A stretch of 24,971 nucleotides of DNA, from positions 1-24,971 of the forward strand of contig JAHBNG010000175.1 in assembly GCA_019217005.1 (NCBI GenBank). Reading direction: 5' to 3'. The notes under the pieces are model-generated. The model searched no databases. It was not told the DNA's origin and was given only the letters and a program-made list of their open reading frames with translations. Every line of letters starts with the position of its first letter. Positions within the stretch are counted from its first letter, which is position 1. Source of the DNA: Chloroflexi bacterium TSY (GTDB lineage: Bacteria; Chloroflexota; Anaerolineae; Caldilineales; Caldilineaceae). The position numbers and the translations under genes are program-made. Below are positions 23,754 to 24,971 of this stretch, piece after piece.

Positions 23754-24971
23754 TTAAAGATTGGCCAACTTCACAGCTCTCAGTCGATTGTTATAGTGAT
23801 CGCTGATCAACAGAATCTCTTCCCCATAGAAACAGAGCCCATGAGGTTCGTTCAAGCTCGCCGCAGTGGCTGGCCCATCATCACCAGCGTCGCCTGGCCT
23901 GTCACTGCCAGCAACTGTCTCTAAAGTTCCCACAGCGGTGACTCGACGCACGCGGTTGTTACGCGAGTCCGAGACGTAGATAATGCCTTTGTTGGTAACG
24001 GCCAGGCCAGACGGATAGCTGAGCCGCGCCGCTGCTGCTGGCGTACCATCGGGCGAAAACCCTGATTCACCACACCCAACCACGGTCGTAATGATCCCTG
24101 CCGTATCGACCTTGCGCACCACATGCTGGGTCAGGTCGGAAAAGTAGAGGTTCCCTTGATCATCGAAACATATGGCTGAAGGTTCCCCAATACGTGCCTC
24201 GGTAGCTGCCCCTCTATCCCCCGCATAGCCCTGGAGTCCGATCCCAGCCACTGTGGTAATGACTCCCGTGTTGGCATCGACCATGCGAATCCGACCAACA
24301 GCATCGCCCAGATAGAGATTGCCGCCAGGACCGTGCGCAACAGAGCGAATGCTCGTCAGACTGGCGCTCACTGCAGGGCCACCATCCCCCCGATCTGCGC
24401 CATCGCCAGTACCGGCCACGGTCTGAATTACGCCATTCTCGTCGACCTGGCGCGCCCGCCCAGTATGCGGCTCAGCAATCACGATCCGGCCCTGCTCATC
24501 CACCGACACATCACAGGGGTTAAAGAGATAGGCATCCAGTGCAGGGCCATTGTCACCACCATAGGCCCTGGCCCCGGTACCAGCGACAGTGTGGATCCTG
24601 CCCGTAACTGGATCTATGGCACGGATGCGATCATCTTGCATCGCAGCGACATAAATGTGACCGTCCGGCCCTACAGCGATGCCCCGTGGGTTGGCCAAAA
24701 ATGCCTCTGCGGCTGGCTTGCCGTCGTGAATGCTGGTGCCACCCAGCACCGTCGTGACGACACCTGTCTGCCCATCGATCCGCCGCAAGCGACCGGAAGA
24801 ATCACTATAAAAGACGGTCCCATCTGGATCGGCCCAAATGCCGGACTCAATGGGGTTGCATTTTGTTTCAGGTCCGGGCTGATCTTCTTCACCCCGGCCG
24901 GGAATGCCGGAGCCCTGCGATGGTTGTGACAATCCCGGTTTGAGCATCCACCCTGCGCACTTTGCAGCCGC
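23754..24971 (-). pseudogene. NHL-repeat beta-propeller protein, 5' end beyond window, frameshifted
   Basis: At least six NHL/teneurin-type blades, with each repeat ending in TVAG-like strands (RIHTVAGTG, VIQTVAGTG, VITTVAGIG, IITTVVGCG, TLETVAGS) and internal segments such as NPRGIAVGPDGHIYVA and YPSGLAVTNKGIIYVSDSRN. Such proteins act in binding or as parts of extracellular or scaffold proteins; no catalytic residues can be assigned. The frame breaks at about 24913-24915, a run of three G on the minus strand. Upstream of it another frame reads KVRRVDAQTGIVTTIAG, clearly an earlier blade that continues past the right edge. Removing one G gives TIAGSGIPGRGEE. The signal peptide and start are not visible. 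Stop is at 23754. Confidence 0.85.

Overview
The window looks like part of a genome from a heterotrophic, mobile-element-rich bacterium. The gene content (dipeptide-type ABC importer, phytanoyl-CoA and TauD-type dioxygenases, Gfo/Idh/MocA oxidoreductases, a dimethylformamidase-like protein, NHL propellers, and a CHAT-NACHT NTPase with Gly-Leu-rich membrane segments) resembles environmental Chloroflexota, perhaps Caldilineae-like. No marker gene is present, so this is an inference only. All genes lie on the minus strand except the IS transposase and a decayed dehydrogenase.

Layout, left to right. 1-3226: a peptide/solute ABC importer operon read leftward (Tat lipoprotein binding protein, permease with a frameshift, second permease cut by the window edge). 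3227-3778: divergent, partly AT-rich spacer with a 12-bp palindrome. 3779-4618: remains of an Ldh2/malate-dehydrogenase-family gene. 4702-5896: a lactonase-type propeller gene interrupted by a 155-bp MITE-like element that left an 8-bp target duplication. 6171-7660: an apparently complete IS701-like insertion sequence. 7807-9378: GMC oxidoreductase. 9379-9841: palindrome-rich spacer. 9842-14238: CHAT-NACHT NTPase followed by two tandem copies of a Gly-Leu-rich membrane protein. 14634-15755: Gfo/Idh/MocA oxidoreductase. 16052-19446: operon of dimethylformamidase-like protein, DapA-family lyase and PhyH dioxygenase. 19608-23413: operon of TauD-type dioxygenase, TPP-dependent enzyme and Gfo/Idh/MocA oxidoreductase; the last is interrupted by a 214-bp element with a 5-bp target duplication. 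23754-24971: NHL-repeat protein running off the right edge.

Most of the window is uptake and oxidative catabolism of small organic molecules: import (ABC), oxidation (GMC, PhyH, TauD, Gfo/Idh), C-N bond hydrolysis (DMFase-like), aldol-type cleavage (DapA family) and C-C bond chemistry on 2-oxo acids (TPP enzyme). The actual substrates cannot be read from the sequence.

The most striking locus is 9842-14238. A CHAT protease-like domain is fused to a NACHT NTPase, and the gene ends at a TAG whose G is also the first base of a GTG start for a separate Gly-Leu-rich membrane protein. The same TAGTG junction, preceded by a matching NACHT C-terminal tail, recurs in front of the second membrane-protein copy. 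This suggests a conserved split between an NTPase sensor and a membrane effector, plausibly an anti-phage or cell-suicide module.

The window also carries many lesions. Several are one-base shifts in short G/C runs, so part of the apparent decay may be sequencing error. The two small insertions, with perfect target duplications and exact reading-frame restoration on excision, are real biological events.
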